Of a stretch of DNA of 64,000 nt, positions 18,398 through 26,246 are shown piece after piece. The DNA is taken from contig CADADR010000004.1 in NCBI GenBank assembly GCA_902786745.1, positions 1-64,000 of the forward strand, in the 5' to 3' direction. This DNA comes from an uncultured Bacteroidia bacterium (GTDB lineage: Bacteria; Bacteroidota; Bacteroidia; Bacteroidales; F082). Position 1 is the first letter of the stretch. Each line of letters opens with the position of its first letter. Under the pieces are notes generated by a model that was not told the DNA's origin, searched no databases, and saw only the letters and a program-made list of their open reading frames with translations. Made by a program: the position numbers and the translations under genes.

Positions 18398-19418
18398 CTT
18401 TCACCTCCTCCTTTACTGCGGGTTCTTCTTGTTTTTGCTTCTTGATTTCGGCAAGCTTTGCTTCTTCCTCTGCTTTACGCTGCTTATATTGCTCATAGCT
18501 CTCGTTGACGAATTCCGTCATGCTGTTCATGGCGTTTTCGCTTTCCAAATTGGAACTCGAATACTTGGCAAACTTCACCAAGTCAGCCACTTCCATAGTG
18601 TCTTTCAGCTTGTCGTAGGTCTCTTGCGAGAAATGCAACGGCTTGATTTCCTCCAAGATATCATCGGTGGTCATCTCGACGGCGTTCACGCCGAACTGGC
18701 CTTCGATGTATTCGCGAGCGATGTCGGTCAGCGAGGAATAATACTCCTTCACCTTACCCGACTGCCAGAGCTTCTGCTGACGTAGGGTCTCGAGGTCACC
18801 TACCGCCTTGTCGTAAGGCGGGATGACGGGACCACGGACGATGTTACCATCGGCATCCACCTTGGTCTTGCGATGCCTACGCCAATACCAGATGCCAAAG
18901 GCTGCGAGAGCCAATAGCAACACAGCGAGAATCCAGGGGAACACCTCTTTCATCTGCACCGGCGCGGCGATGGGCTCCACAATGGGTTTATAGGCCAGGG
19001 TGGTATCAACGGCGATGGTTGTCGAATACAGGTCGATGGGGTCGGTGTAGGCTTTCAAGCGGTTCGGGTCGTCGAACGAACGGGCATATTTCAATGCGAT
19101 AGGCGGTACCTGCACTTGTCCCGTGTCGAAAGTCATCAGGGTCAGTTGCTGCTTCACGATGACATTGCTATCGGCATCGGCGGTGCGTTCCACGTCGCTG
19201 CGCTTGATGATGTCGAGTTGTTCCGACAGTGTATCGGTGGTGAAATCGTTCCATTCCACAAACCAGCCGTAAGGCACCTTAAGGCTCAAATTGAGCGTGA
19301 AAGGCTTTCCTACCTGTACATCAGTGCTTTCCACCTTGCCTTCCACTTCCACATCTTGCGCCTTGAGGCCGCCCAGCAGAGCGAACACCGCCATCAAAAA
19401 CAAAACATATTTCTTCAT
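18390..19418 (-). CDS. Bat-operon membrane protein of the DUF4381/BatD-like type
   Basis: A 342-residue protein: signal peptide (MKKYVLFLMAVFALLGGLKA), a periplasmic beta-sandwich (~20-165, VGKPFTLNLSLKVPYGWFVEW), one helix (~175-195, FPWILAVLLLALAAFGIWYW) and a cytoplasmic helical domain with the sequence EYYSSLTDIAREYIEGQFGVNAVEMTTDDIL. The tail is highly charged (EEEAKLAEIKKQKQEEPAVKEEVKDV). Proteins of this shape sit between the DUF58 gene and batA in Bacteroidota bat operons. It overlaps both neighbours (ATGA with DUF58, 8 bases with batA). Its role is inferred only from this context. Confidence 0.8.
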   Translation of the reverse strand: MKKYVLFLMAVFALLGGLKAQDVEVEGKVESTDVQVGKPFTLNLSLKVPYGWFVEWNDFTTDTLSEQLDIIKRSDVERTADADSNVIVKQQLTLMTFDTGQVQVPPIALKYARSFDDPNRLKAYTDPIDLYSTTIAVDTTLAYKPIVEPIAAPVQMKEVFPWILAVLLLALAAFGIWYWRRHRKTKVDADGNIVRGPVIPPYDKAVGDLETLRQQKLWQSGKVKEYYSSLTDIAREYIEGQFGVNAVEMTTDDILEEIKPLHFSQETYDKLKDTMEVADLVKFAKYSSSNLESENAMNSMTEFVNESYEQYKQRKAEEEAKLAEIKKQKQEEPAVKEEVKDV

Positions 19419-20293
19419 CTTCTTGCCTCCCTTTTCTTAAAGAGTTGCATCAAAGGTTTCACATAGTCTTCATCAGTGTAAATCAACGTGTTGTCGATAC
19501 CATGTTTGGTAAACGCGCGGTTTAGCTCCGCCGACTTGTACTGAATCATCTGCCTATAGGCATCATTCCAAGCGCGGCTCGAGGTGTCGACCCAGCGCTC
19601 CTTACCCGTCTCCGAGTCGCGGAACTTCACCAGCCCCACCTTGGGGATGTCCATCTCGCGACGGTCGGTGATGCGCAATGCGACGAGGTCGTGCTTGTTG
19701 GCACATATCTGCATCTCCTTCTCGAAACTCTTGTCCGTCATGAAGTCGGAGATAAGGAAGGCTGTGGTGCGGCGCTTGATGGCTGAGGTCATGAAACGCA
19801 ATCCCTCGCCGATGTCGGTGCCGCGTTCCGTCGGCTTGAAGTCGACGATTTCACGGATGATGCGCAGGATGTGCGAGCTGCCTTTCTTGGGCGGGATGAA
19901 CTTCTCGATCTTGCTGCTGAAGAAAACCACGCCCACCTTGTCGTTATTCTGGATGGCAGAAAACGCCAAGACGGCAGCCAACTCGGCAGTCAGGTCGCGC
20001 TTCGACTGGCTCAGTGAGCCGAAGTCGTTGGAACCCGACACGTCGATGAGCAGCATGACTGTCATCTCACGCTCTTCCTCAAAGATCTTAACGAAAGGCT
20101 TGTTGAAGCGGGCGGTGACGTTCCAGTCGATGTTGCGGATGTCGTCGCCATACTCGTACTCGCGCACCTCGCTGAAGGTCATACCACGCCCCTTGAAGGC
20201 GCTGTGGTACTGCCCCGAGAAGATGTGGTTCGAGAGGCCTCGCGTCTTGATCTCGATTTTACGGACTTTCTTGAATATATCAGTTGATTCCAT
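19415..20293 (-). CDS. DUF58 domain protein of the moxR-bat operon
   Basis: A 292-residue soluble protein with the DUF58 signature REYEYGDDIRNIDWNVTAR (residues 44-61) and a degenerate VWA fold: LLIDVSGSNDFG has Asp84, Ser86 and Ser88, and SDFMTD comes later. DUF58 proteins are regularly coupled to MoxR ATPases, which are thought to act on VWA partners as chaperones. The ATG overlaps the moxR stop by one base (TAATG), and its stop overlaps the next start, so all three are translationally coupled. Confidence 0.9.
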   Translation of the reverse strand: MESTDIFKKVRKIEIKTRGLSNHIFSGQYHSAFKGRGMTFSEVREYEYGDDIRNIDWNVTARFNKPFVKIFEEEREMTVMLLIDVSGSNDFGSLSQSKRDLTAELAAVLAFSAIQNNDKVGVVFFSSKIEKFIPPKKGSSHILRIIREIVDFKPTERGTDIGEGLRFMTSAIKRRTTAFLISDFMTDKSFEKEMQICANKHDLVALRITDRREMDIPKVGLVKFRDSETGKERWVDTSSRAWNDAYRQMIQYKSAELNRAFTKHGIDNTLIYTDEDYVKPLMQLFKKREARR

Positions 20294-21285
20294 TACGGCA
20301 CCTCGATGGTATTCAGGATTTCGTTGATGATTTCTTCTGTGGTGATGTTTTCGGCTTCTGCCTCGTAGGTCAAACCGATACGGTGGCGCAGCACATCGGG
20401 AGCCACGGCACGGATGTCTTCGGGAATGACGTAGCCACGGTGCTTGATGAAGGCATAGGCCTTTGCAGCCAGTGCCAGATTGATGGTGGCACGCGGCGAG
20501 CCGCCGTAGCTGATCATGTTGGCGAACTTCTTCAGCTTGTAATCGCTCGGGAAACGAGACGCGAAGACGATGTCGGTGATGTAGTTCTCAATCTTCTCGT
20601 CGAGATAAATCTCGCGGCACACCTCACGAGCGCGGATGATGTCTTCGGGCTTCACCACAGCGTTGATCTTGGCACCGGCGTTGGCGATATTCTGACGCAG
20701 AATCAGTTTCTCCTCTTCCTTCTTGGGGTAGTTGATGACCACCTTCAGCATGAAACGGTCCACCTGGGCCTCAGGCAGCGGATAGGTACCTTCCTGCTCG
20801 ATGGGGTTTTGGGTAGCCATGACGAGGAAGGGATCCGGCAGCTTGAAGGTCTCGTCGCCGATGGTCACCTGATGCTCCTGCATGGCCTCGAGCAAAGCGC
20901 TCTGCACCTTGGCAGGCGAACGGTTGATTTCATCAGCGAGGACGAAATTAGCGAAGATGGGACCACGACGCACCACAAACTCCTCCTTCTTTTGGCTGTA
21001 GATCAGCGTACCGATGAGGTCGGCAGGCAACAGGTCAGGGGTGAATTGGATACGGGCGAAGTCGGCGTCGATGGCGCTTGCCATCGACTTAATGGCCAAG
21101 GTCTTGGCCAGACCGGGTACACCTTCAAGAAGGATGTGACCATTGGCCAACAGGCCAATCAAAAGGCGTTCGGTCATCTGTTTCTGTCCGACGATGACCT
21201 TGTTCATTTCGAGGTTGATGAGGTCGAGGAATTGACTCTCACGTTGGATTTTTTCGTTCAGTTCACGAATGTCAGTTTCTATCAT
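20293..21285 (-). CDS. moxR: MoxR-family AAA+ ATPase
   Basis: A 330-residue AAA+ ATPase. Visible motifs are Walker A GVPGLAKT (55-62), Walker B FVLADEINRSP (~113-123) followed by AKVQSALLEAMQEHQVT, sensor 1 MATQNPIEQEGTYPLPEAQVDRF, and the sensor-2 region GGSPRATINL. The start at 21285 is chosen; a frame to 21333 would run through the palindrome and promoter. MoxR proteins power the assembly or metal loading of VWA proteins. Here it heads the operon with DUF58, BatA and BatB, which are its likely clients. Confidence 0.94.
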   Translation of the reverse strand: MIETDIRELNEKIQRESQFLDLINLEMNKVIVGQKQMTERLLIGLLANGHILLEGVPGLAKTLAIKSMASAIDADFARIQFTPDLLPADLIGTLIYSQKKEEFVVRRGPIFANFVLADEINRSPAKVQSALLEAMQEHQVTIGDETFKLPDPFLVMATQNPIEQEGTYPLPEAQVDRFMLKVVINYPKKEEEKLILRQNIANAGAKINAVVKPEDIIRAREVCREIYLDEKIENYITDIVFASRFPSDYKLKKFANMISYGGSPRATINLALAAKAYAFIKHRGYVIPEDIRAVAPDVLRHRIGLTYEAEAENITTEEIINEILNTIEVP

Positions 21286-21312
21286 TGTGTCAGTTGTTAA
21301 TTGTTCTGTTAT

Positions 21313-21340
21313 ACGGTTTTTGCCGATCGGCAAAAACCGT
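21313..21340. promoter_or_regulatory. 28-bp perfect palindrome at the moxR-bat operon start
   Basis: The arm ACGGTTTTTGCCGA is followed immediately by its exact reverse complement (TCGGCAAAAACCGT). It sits directly downstream of the minus-strand -7 box (21342-21349), so it covers the expected transcription start and 5' leader of the operon. It could be an operator or form a leader hairpin; which one cannot be told from sequence. Confidence 0.75.
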
Positions 21341-21341
21341 G

Positions 21342-21349
21342 CAAAAATA
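21342..21349 (-). promoter_or_regulatory. -7 box of the moxR-bat operon
   Basis: The minus-strand TATTTTTG matches TAnnTTTG, 57 bases before the moxR start and abutting the palindrome. Confidence 0.6.
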
Positions 21350-21414
21350 GCGGTTATTTAGCTTGAATAACTCCTATTTAATAAATTTATTGCAAAAAAT
21401 CGGCCATATTTTTC

Positions 21415-21422
21415 TACTTTTG
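21415..21422 (+). promoter_or_regulatory. -7 box of the aspartokinase gene
   Basis: TACTTTTG lies 18 bases before the ATG at 21441. A TTG at 21390-21392 could be the -33 element (22-base spacer). Confidence 0.6.
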
Positions 21423-21440
21423 CGGCATAAAATGCAGGAT

Positions 21441-22721
21441 ATGATTCGCAAGATCTATAAATTCGGTGGCGCGTCGGTGAAAGATGCCGATGCCGTGCGC
21501 AATTTGGCACAAATTGTCAGCCAGCACAAGGATGAGGACATCATGTTAGTGGTCTCCGCCATGGGCAAGACGACCAATGCCCTCGAAAAAGCATTGGCCA
21601 ATTTCCGTGAACACGAAGGTCAACTTGACATGGATGCCCTGCACGAGGTCATCGCCTACCACGACGATATCATCCAAGGCCTGTTCGATGGTAACACCGA
21701 CCCGCGTTTCGACGAAAACATCGCCGGACTCTTCATCGAGCTATGGGAAAAGTTGCAAAAGACCGACATGCCTTACGACTACCAATACGACCAAACCGTA
21801 TGCTACGGCGAACTCATCTCCACCAGCATCATCCACGAATACCTAAGCAAATGTGACATCCCTACTCGTTGGCTCGATGCCCGACAATATGTCATCGCCG
21901 AAAATGAGACCCACTACCGCGCCGCCAACCCCGATTGGGACGAGACAAGACTCAGAATCAGCAAGTTGAACGATGAGCATATTCGGGGTATCGTATGCCT
22001 GACACAAGGTTTCATCGGCGGCACGGCCGACGGCAAACACAGCGTCACCTTGGGGCGCGAAGGCTCCGACTTCACGGCAGCCATCTTCGCCAACTGCCTC
22101 GATGCCGAGGAGGTCACCATCTGGAAGGATGTGGACGGCCTACTCAACGCCGACCCGAAACGCTTCGCCGACACAGTTCAGCTACCGCATATCCCCTACT
22201 CCGAGGCCATTGAGTTAGCCTTCTATGGCGCCACCATCATCCACCCCAAGACCATCAAACCGCTGCAAAACAAGGGAATCACGCTGAAGGTGCATTCGTT
22301 CCTCCACCCTGACCACGAGCCTTCGCTCATCGACGGCGGCCATCGTAAAAACGACGAGAGCATTCCCTCTTTTATCGTCAAGGACAACCAAACGCTGGTC
22401 TCCATCTCGCCCCGCGACTACTCGTTCATGGACGAACGCAACCTGAAGACCATCTTCGCCGTCTGCGCCGACCTCAACATCCACGCCAACATGATCCAGA
22501 CCTCCGCCTTGATGCTCTCGTTCTGCTTCGACAGCAACGAACAGAAACTGAAACAGCTGAGGGCCAACCTCAAAGACGGTTTCAGCGTCAAGTACAACGA
22601 CGGGTTGCAGCTGTTCACCATCCGCCATTACCAAGACGGCTTGGAAAGCGACTTTATCAAAGGGAAGAAGGTTCTGGTGAAACAAGGGAGCAGAAGCACG
22701 ATGCAGTTTGTGCTTAGTTAG
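21441..22721 (+). CDS. lysC: Monofunctional aspartate kinase
   Basis: A 426-residue aspartokinase from ATG 21441 (ATG 21432 is a possible alternative; the frame further up starts with TTG ahead of the promoter). It phosphorylates aspartate in the first step to lysine, threonine and methionine. The N-terminal motif KFGGASV (residues 7-13) has Ala where most family members have Thr. Later motifs are VTLGREGSDFTAAI, TIWKDVDGLLNADP and EAIELAFYGATIIHPKTI, all well conserved. The C-terminal ~130 residues (FIVKDNQTLVSISPRDYSF..., MIQTSALMLSFCFD) are the regulatory ACT-like region. There is no homoserine dehydrogenase domain. Transcribed alone, divergent from moxR. Confidence 0.92.
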   Translation: MIRKIYKFGGASVKDADAVRNLAQIVSQHKDEDIMLVVSAMGKTTNALEKALANFREHEGQLDMDALHEVIAYHDDIIQGLFDGNTDPRFDENIAGLFIELWEKLQKTDMPYDYQYDQTVCYGELISTSIIHEYLSKCDIPTRWLDARQYVIAENETHYRAANPDWDETRLRISKLNDEHIRGIVCLTQGFIGGTADGKHSVTLGREGSDFTAAIFANCLDAEEVTIWKDVDGLLNADPKRFADTVQLPHIPYSEAIELAFYGATIIHPKTIKPLQNKGITLKVHSFLHPDHEPSLIDGGHRKNDESIPSFIVKDNQTLVSISPRDYSFMDERNLKTIFAVCADLNIHANMIQTSALMLSFCFDSNEQKLKQLRANLKDGFSVKYNDGLQLFTIRHYQDGLESDFIKGKKVLVKQGSRSTMQFVLS

Positions 22722-22770
22722 CAGTTGGATTTTTTTCGTGAAAAAATTCCAACTGCTAATTGCTTTTTCC
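22718..22770 (+). terminator. Terminator-like hairpin after lysC
   Basis: Arms TTAGCAGTTGGA and TCCAACTGCTAA flank an AT loop, then TTGCTTTTTCC. The left arm includes the lysC stop codon. Confidence 0.65.
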
Positions 22771-22778
22771 TAAATTTG
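22771..22778 (+). promoter_or_regulatory. -7 box of the multi-domain flavoprotein gene
   Basis: TAAATTTG matches TAnnTTTG, 34 bases before the ATG at 22813. No convincing -33 element is seen. Confidence 0.5.
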
Positions 22779-22812
22779 CGGTCGCTTTTTACGACTCAAA
22801 AACACATTCTAT

Positions 22813-25800
22813 ATGTACAAAATCGAAAAACACCCCATCTTGGACATCCCGCAGGAAGACCTTGTGGAATTCCAATATGAAGGCAAGACCGTCAAAGGTC
22901 AGCGCGGCAAGACCATCGCCGCCGCCCTTCACCAAGCCGGTTATCCCGTCCACAGCCACTCGCTCGACGGCCGCAACCGAAGCCTCAACTGCGGCATCGG
23001 CAAGTGCGGTGCCTGCGAGATGCTAGTCGATGGCAAGATCCGCCGTATCTGCATCACCAAAGTCGACGGCGTCAAGGAAGTGCGCCGCATCGACAAGGAG
23101 GACACCATTCTTCCCGAACCCAAGGAACAACAGCCCCGCGAGGTGAAGGTCTACAAGACCCAAGTCGCCATCATCGGTGCCGGTCCCGCAGGTCTCGCCT
23201 GCCGTGAGCAGCTCAACGCCTTCGGCATCAGCAACATCGTCGTGGACAACAACGCCAACATCGGCGGTCAGTTCAACATGCAGACCCACCAGTTCTTCTT
23301 CTTCGAGAAGGAGAAGAAATTCGGCGGCATGCGTGGCTTCGACATCGCCAAGACCCTGGCGGGTGACAACCACGAAGGCATCCTGCTGAACAACACCGTA
23401 TGGGACCTGCTTGAAGGCGGTCGCGTGGCCATCAAGAACATCGTCACTGGCGAGATTGGCTACATCGATGCCCAACATCTTGTGGTCGCCACGGGTGCCG
23501 TGCCGTTCATGCCGACCTTCGAAAATGACGATGTGCCAGGCGTCTATACCGCTGCCGTGTTCCAGAAGATGATGAACCAAGAGCATACCTTGTTGGGTAA
23601 GAAAGTCCTCACCGTGGGTGCAGGCAACATCGGCTACCTGACCTCCTACCAAGGCATGCAGGCCGGTGCCACCATCAAGGCCATCATCGAGGCCATGCCC
23701 CGCGAGGGCGGCTTCCCCGTGCAGGCCAACCGAGTGCGCCGTCTCGGCATCCCGATTATGACTAGCTACGTCCTGGTCCGCGCCATCCCCAACGCCGACT
23801 ACACGGGCATCACGGGCGCCGTCATCGCCAAATGCGAGAACTTCAAGGCCATCCCAGGTACCGAGCAAGTCATCGACGACATCGACATCATCAACATCTG
23901 CACTGGCCTCATCCCCGACAACCAACTTTTGGTGAAAGGCCGCGAGGTCTTCGGCCTCAACACCTATGGTGCCGGCGATGCCATCCGCATCGGCGAAGGC
24001 ACCAGCGCCGTGCTGCGTGGCAAACAAGTCGCCTACGAGGTGGCCCAAGCCATTGGCGTGCGCTTCAACTATGACGATTATCTTGAGATTTCAAGACAAT
24101 ATATCGACTCGCAACAGCATCCTGTACGTCTCCTTGAGAAGCCCAACCTGCCCACGCCCGAGCGCATGATGCAGAAGGCTTTCGTGCAGGCCGACTGCCT
24201 CTATGGCTTCGCCTGCAACCCCTGCTCGTTCAGCTGCCCGCAAGGCGCCATCACCAAGCCGTCCACCAGCAGCACTCCGACCATCGACTACAACAAGTGC
24301 ATCGGCTGTATGCTGTGTGTCTCCAGCTGCCCAGGTCTGGCCATCTTCGGTTACGACGTGCAAAAGTCGACCTGCTTCCTTCCCATCGAGTATGAAGCAC
24401 AGGAAGGCGCAGAGGTCTATCTCGTCGACAACGACGGCCAAAAGATTGGCGAAGGTGTCATCGAGAAGATCCTCAAGAAGTCGAACAAGACCAACGTGGC
24501 TCGCGTGAAAGCACGTTCCTCACGCCCCTCTGGCGAAGCCAGCAGAGTGTTCGAGTTGACCGATGTCAAGGGCTTCATCCTGAAAGACCGTTACAACGCC
24601 AACAAGGAACTCACCACCCCGATTTCGCCCAAGAAACTGGCCGAAGGCGAGAGCGAGACCTATGTCTGCCACTGCGAGGACATCAAACTCGACCGCGTGT
24701 TGCGTGTCATCGGCAACCGCAAGACCATCTCCGTGGATGAGCTGAAACACATCACCCGCATGGGTATGGGTCCCTGCCGCGGCAAGCGTTGTATCCCACG
24801 CGCCCGTCAGATTCTGCGTTCCTACGGCATTGAGCTGGTCGGCGACGCCACACCGCGTGCCCCGCTGTCGAACCAAGTCAGCCTCGGCGACCTCTACAAC
24901 CCGCACACCAAAGAGACCTTCATCTTCCCCGAAATGAACGGCGTGAAGAAAGAACAGGTCGAGGTGTTCATCGCGGGTGGCGGCATCGCAGGCAGTGCCT
25001 TGTTCCGTTACTTCTCTGAAGCCGGCAAGAAGCCTGTGATGATCAACTACAGCCGTGGCGCTTCGTGGCGTTGCATCGGTGGCGGCCGTCCGGCCTTCTC
25101 CAACCCCGACATCGCCGACATCGCCGTGCACAACCACGAGATCTTCAAGAAGATGCAGGCAGAGCATAACATCAACTACCACCCGACGCACTATGTCAAC
25201 TTGGTACACGACGAAGCCACCTACAACTCCCTCGATGCCTCACGTGCTTGGAGCGATGCCTATATGATTGAGCGCAAAGACTTCAAGAAGGAGATCTCGC
25301 CGCTATGGGACGACAGCAAGGACACTTACAGCCACGCCCTCATCACCCGCGACTGCTGGCAGGCCACGCCTGGCCGCGTCATCGACTACATCCGTTGGAT
25401 CGGTGTGCAGCAGGGCGGTCGCTACTTCGAGGACTGCGAGCTGCTCCACGTGCAAAAAGTGGGTGGCCACTATGTCACCTTGGTGCGCACCCATGAGGGC
25501 GAATTCATCGAGTACACCTGCGACCACTTCGTCAACGCAATGGGTTGGGGTGCCGAGAAGTTCAACGACATGCTGGGCCTCGACACGGGTCTCTATCCTG
25601 TGAAGCACCAGGCTTTCATCACGCGCCGTCTGCCTATGATGGGACCCAATGGTGGCCCGCTCGACATGATCATCGACCGTCGTCACTACAAGGGCTTCAG
25701 CGCCGTCTACGGACAGCAGTGGGCCCACACCGGCCAGATCATCGGCTGCGCCAGCCCCGACACCGATGCTTACGAGGCACGCCAGAACATCAAGTACAAC

Positions 25801-26082
25801 AGCAAGGAGTTCTTGGAGATCGTCTCCGAGGTCTTCGCCGAGTGGATCCCCAACTTGGGCGAAGTGAGCTTCTTGGCTTGCTGGGCTGGTCGTTACACCG
25901 AGCCGCGTTACATCGTCGACCCGGAAGTCGGTATCCTCACTGGCTTGCGTGGTCACGGCTTCATGCTCGGCCAATACCTCGCCAAGCTGTATGTGGACAA
26001 GTACCTCGGCAAGGAGGTTCCTGGCTACATGAAGGATTTGGCCCTCTCTGGCCATGGACTGAGCGAGAACGCGTTCAAGTAA
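22813..26082 (+). CDS. Giant fused iron-sulfur flavoprotein dehydrogenase (Fer2 / Pyr_redox / 4Fe-4S / BFD / DAO)
   Basis: A 1089-residue cytoplasmic protein with five redox modules in order. (1) A [2Fe-2S] domain at ~1-95 with Cys60, Cys65, Cys68 and Cys80. (2) A pyridine-nucleotide disulfide-reductase-like FAD domain at ~115-450 (IIGAGPAGLA at 120-129; LTVGAGNIGY). (3) A two-cluster ferredoxin at ~459-515 (CNPCSFSCP and CIGCMLCVSSCP). (4) A BFD-type [2Fe-2S] domain at ~617-665 (VCHCED ... GPCRGKRC). (5) A D-amino-acid-oxidase-type FAD domain at ~717-1060 (VFIAGGGIAGSA). These equal the alpha, beta, gamma and delta parts of heterotetrameric dye-linked L-proline dehydrogenases and the related opine-oxidase, hydrogen-cyanide-synthase and sarcosine-oxidase families. 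It probably oxidises an amino acid or secondary amine; the substrate is unknown. It has its own promoter and terminator. Confidence 0.85.
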   Translation: MYKIEKHPILDIPQEDLVEFQYEGKTVKGQRGKTIAAALHQAGYPVHSHSLDGRNRSLNCGIGKCGACEMLVDGKIRRICITKVDGVKEVRRIDKEDTILPEPKEQQPREVKVYKTQVAIIGAGPAGLACREQLNAFGISNIVVDNNANIGGQFNMQTHQFFFFEKEKKFGGMRGFDIAKTLAGDNHEGILLNNTVWDLLEGGRVAIKNIVTGEIGYIDAQHLVVATGAVPFMPTFENDDVPGVYTAAVFQKMMNQEHTLLGKKVLTVGAGNIGYLTSYQGMQAGATIKAIIEAMPREGGFPVQANRVRRLGIPIMTSYVLVRAIPNADYTGITGAVIAKCENFKAIPGTEQVIDDIDIINICTGLIPDNQLLVKGREVFGLNTYGAGDAIRIGEGTSAVLRGKQVAYEVAQAIGVRFNYDDYLEISRQYIDSQQHPVRLLEKPNLPTPERMMQKAFVQADCLYGFACNPCSFSCPQGAITKPSTSSTPTIDYNKCIGCMLCVSSCPGLAIFGYDVQKSTCFLPIEYEAQEGAEVYLVDNDGQKIGEGVIEKILKKSNKTNVARVKARSSRPSGEASRVFELTDVKGFILKDRYNANKELTTPISPKKLAEGESETYVCHCEDIKLDRVLRVIGNRKTISVDELKHITRMGMGPCRGKRCIPRARQILRSYGIELVGDATPRAPLSNQVSLGDLYNPHTKETFIFPEMNGVKKEQVEVFIAGGGIAGSALFRYFSEAGKKPVMINYSRGASWRCIGGGRPAFSNPDIADIAVHNHEIFKKMQAEHNINYHPTHYVNLVHDEATYNSLDASRAWSDAYMIERKDFKKEISPLWDDSKDTYSHALITRDCWQATPGRVIDYIRWIGVQQGGRYFEDCELLHVQKVGGHYVTLVRTHEGEFIEYTCDHFVNAMGWGAEKFNDMLGLDTGLYPVKHQAFITRRLPMMGPNGGPLDMIIDRRHYKGFSAVYGQQWAHTGQIIGCASPDTDAYEARQNIKYNSKEFLEIVSEVFAEWIPNLGEVSFLACWAGRYTEPRYIVDPEVGILTGLRGHGFMLGQYLAKLYVDKYLGKEVPGYMKDLALSGHGLSENAFK

Positions 26083-26107
26083 TTGACAATTGACAATTGA
26101 CAATTGA
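26083..26107. repeat. Short tandem repeat TTGACAA
   Basis: Four 7-base units (ATTGACA-like) directly follow the stop codon at 26082, ahead of the terminator. Confidence 0.8.
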
Positions 26108-26108
26108 T

Positions 26109-26146
26109 AATTAAGGCTGTCGCGGTTGCGGCAGCCTTAATTTATT
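26109..26146 (+). terminator. Terminator of the multi-domain flavoprotein gene
   Basis: AATTAAGGCTGTCGC pairs with GCGGCAGCCTTAATT around GGTT (one G-U pair), then TTATTATAG. Confidence 0.85.
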
Positions 26147-26161
26147 ATAGTTTACATGATT

Positions 26162-26203
26162 CACAGTGTTGTGAAACACAAATTTGTGAAACACAATATT
26201 GTG
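26162..26203. promoter_or_regulatory. Three tandem dyads (operator candidate) upstream of the AAA+ ATPase
   Basis: Palindromes CACAGTGTTGTG (26162-26173, imperfect), CACAAATTTGTG (26177-26188) and CACAATATTGTG (26192-26203) are phased exactly 15 bases apart, with TTGTGAA starting at 26169, 26184 and 26199. The third overlaps the likely -33 element, so a repressor bound here would block transcription. Confidence 0.75.
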
Positions 26204-26229
26204 AATTAAAAAAACAATACGTATCTTTG
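26199..26229 (+). promoter_or_regulatory. Promoter of the AAA+ ATPase gene
   Basis: TTG at 26199-26201, a 20-base spacer and TATCTTTG at 26222-26229 fit the Bacteroidota consensus. The ATG is at 26247. Confidence 0.7.
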
Positions 26230-26246
26230 CCGCAAAATTAGAAGTC

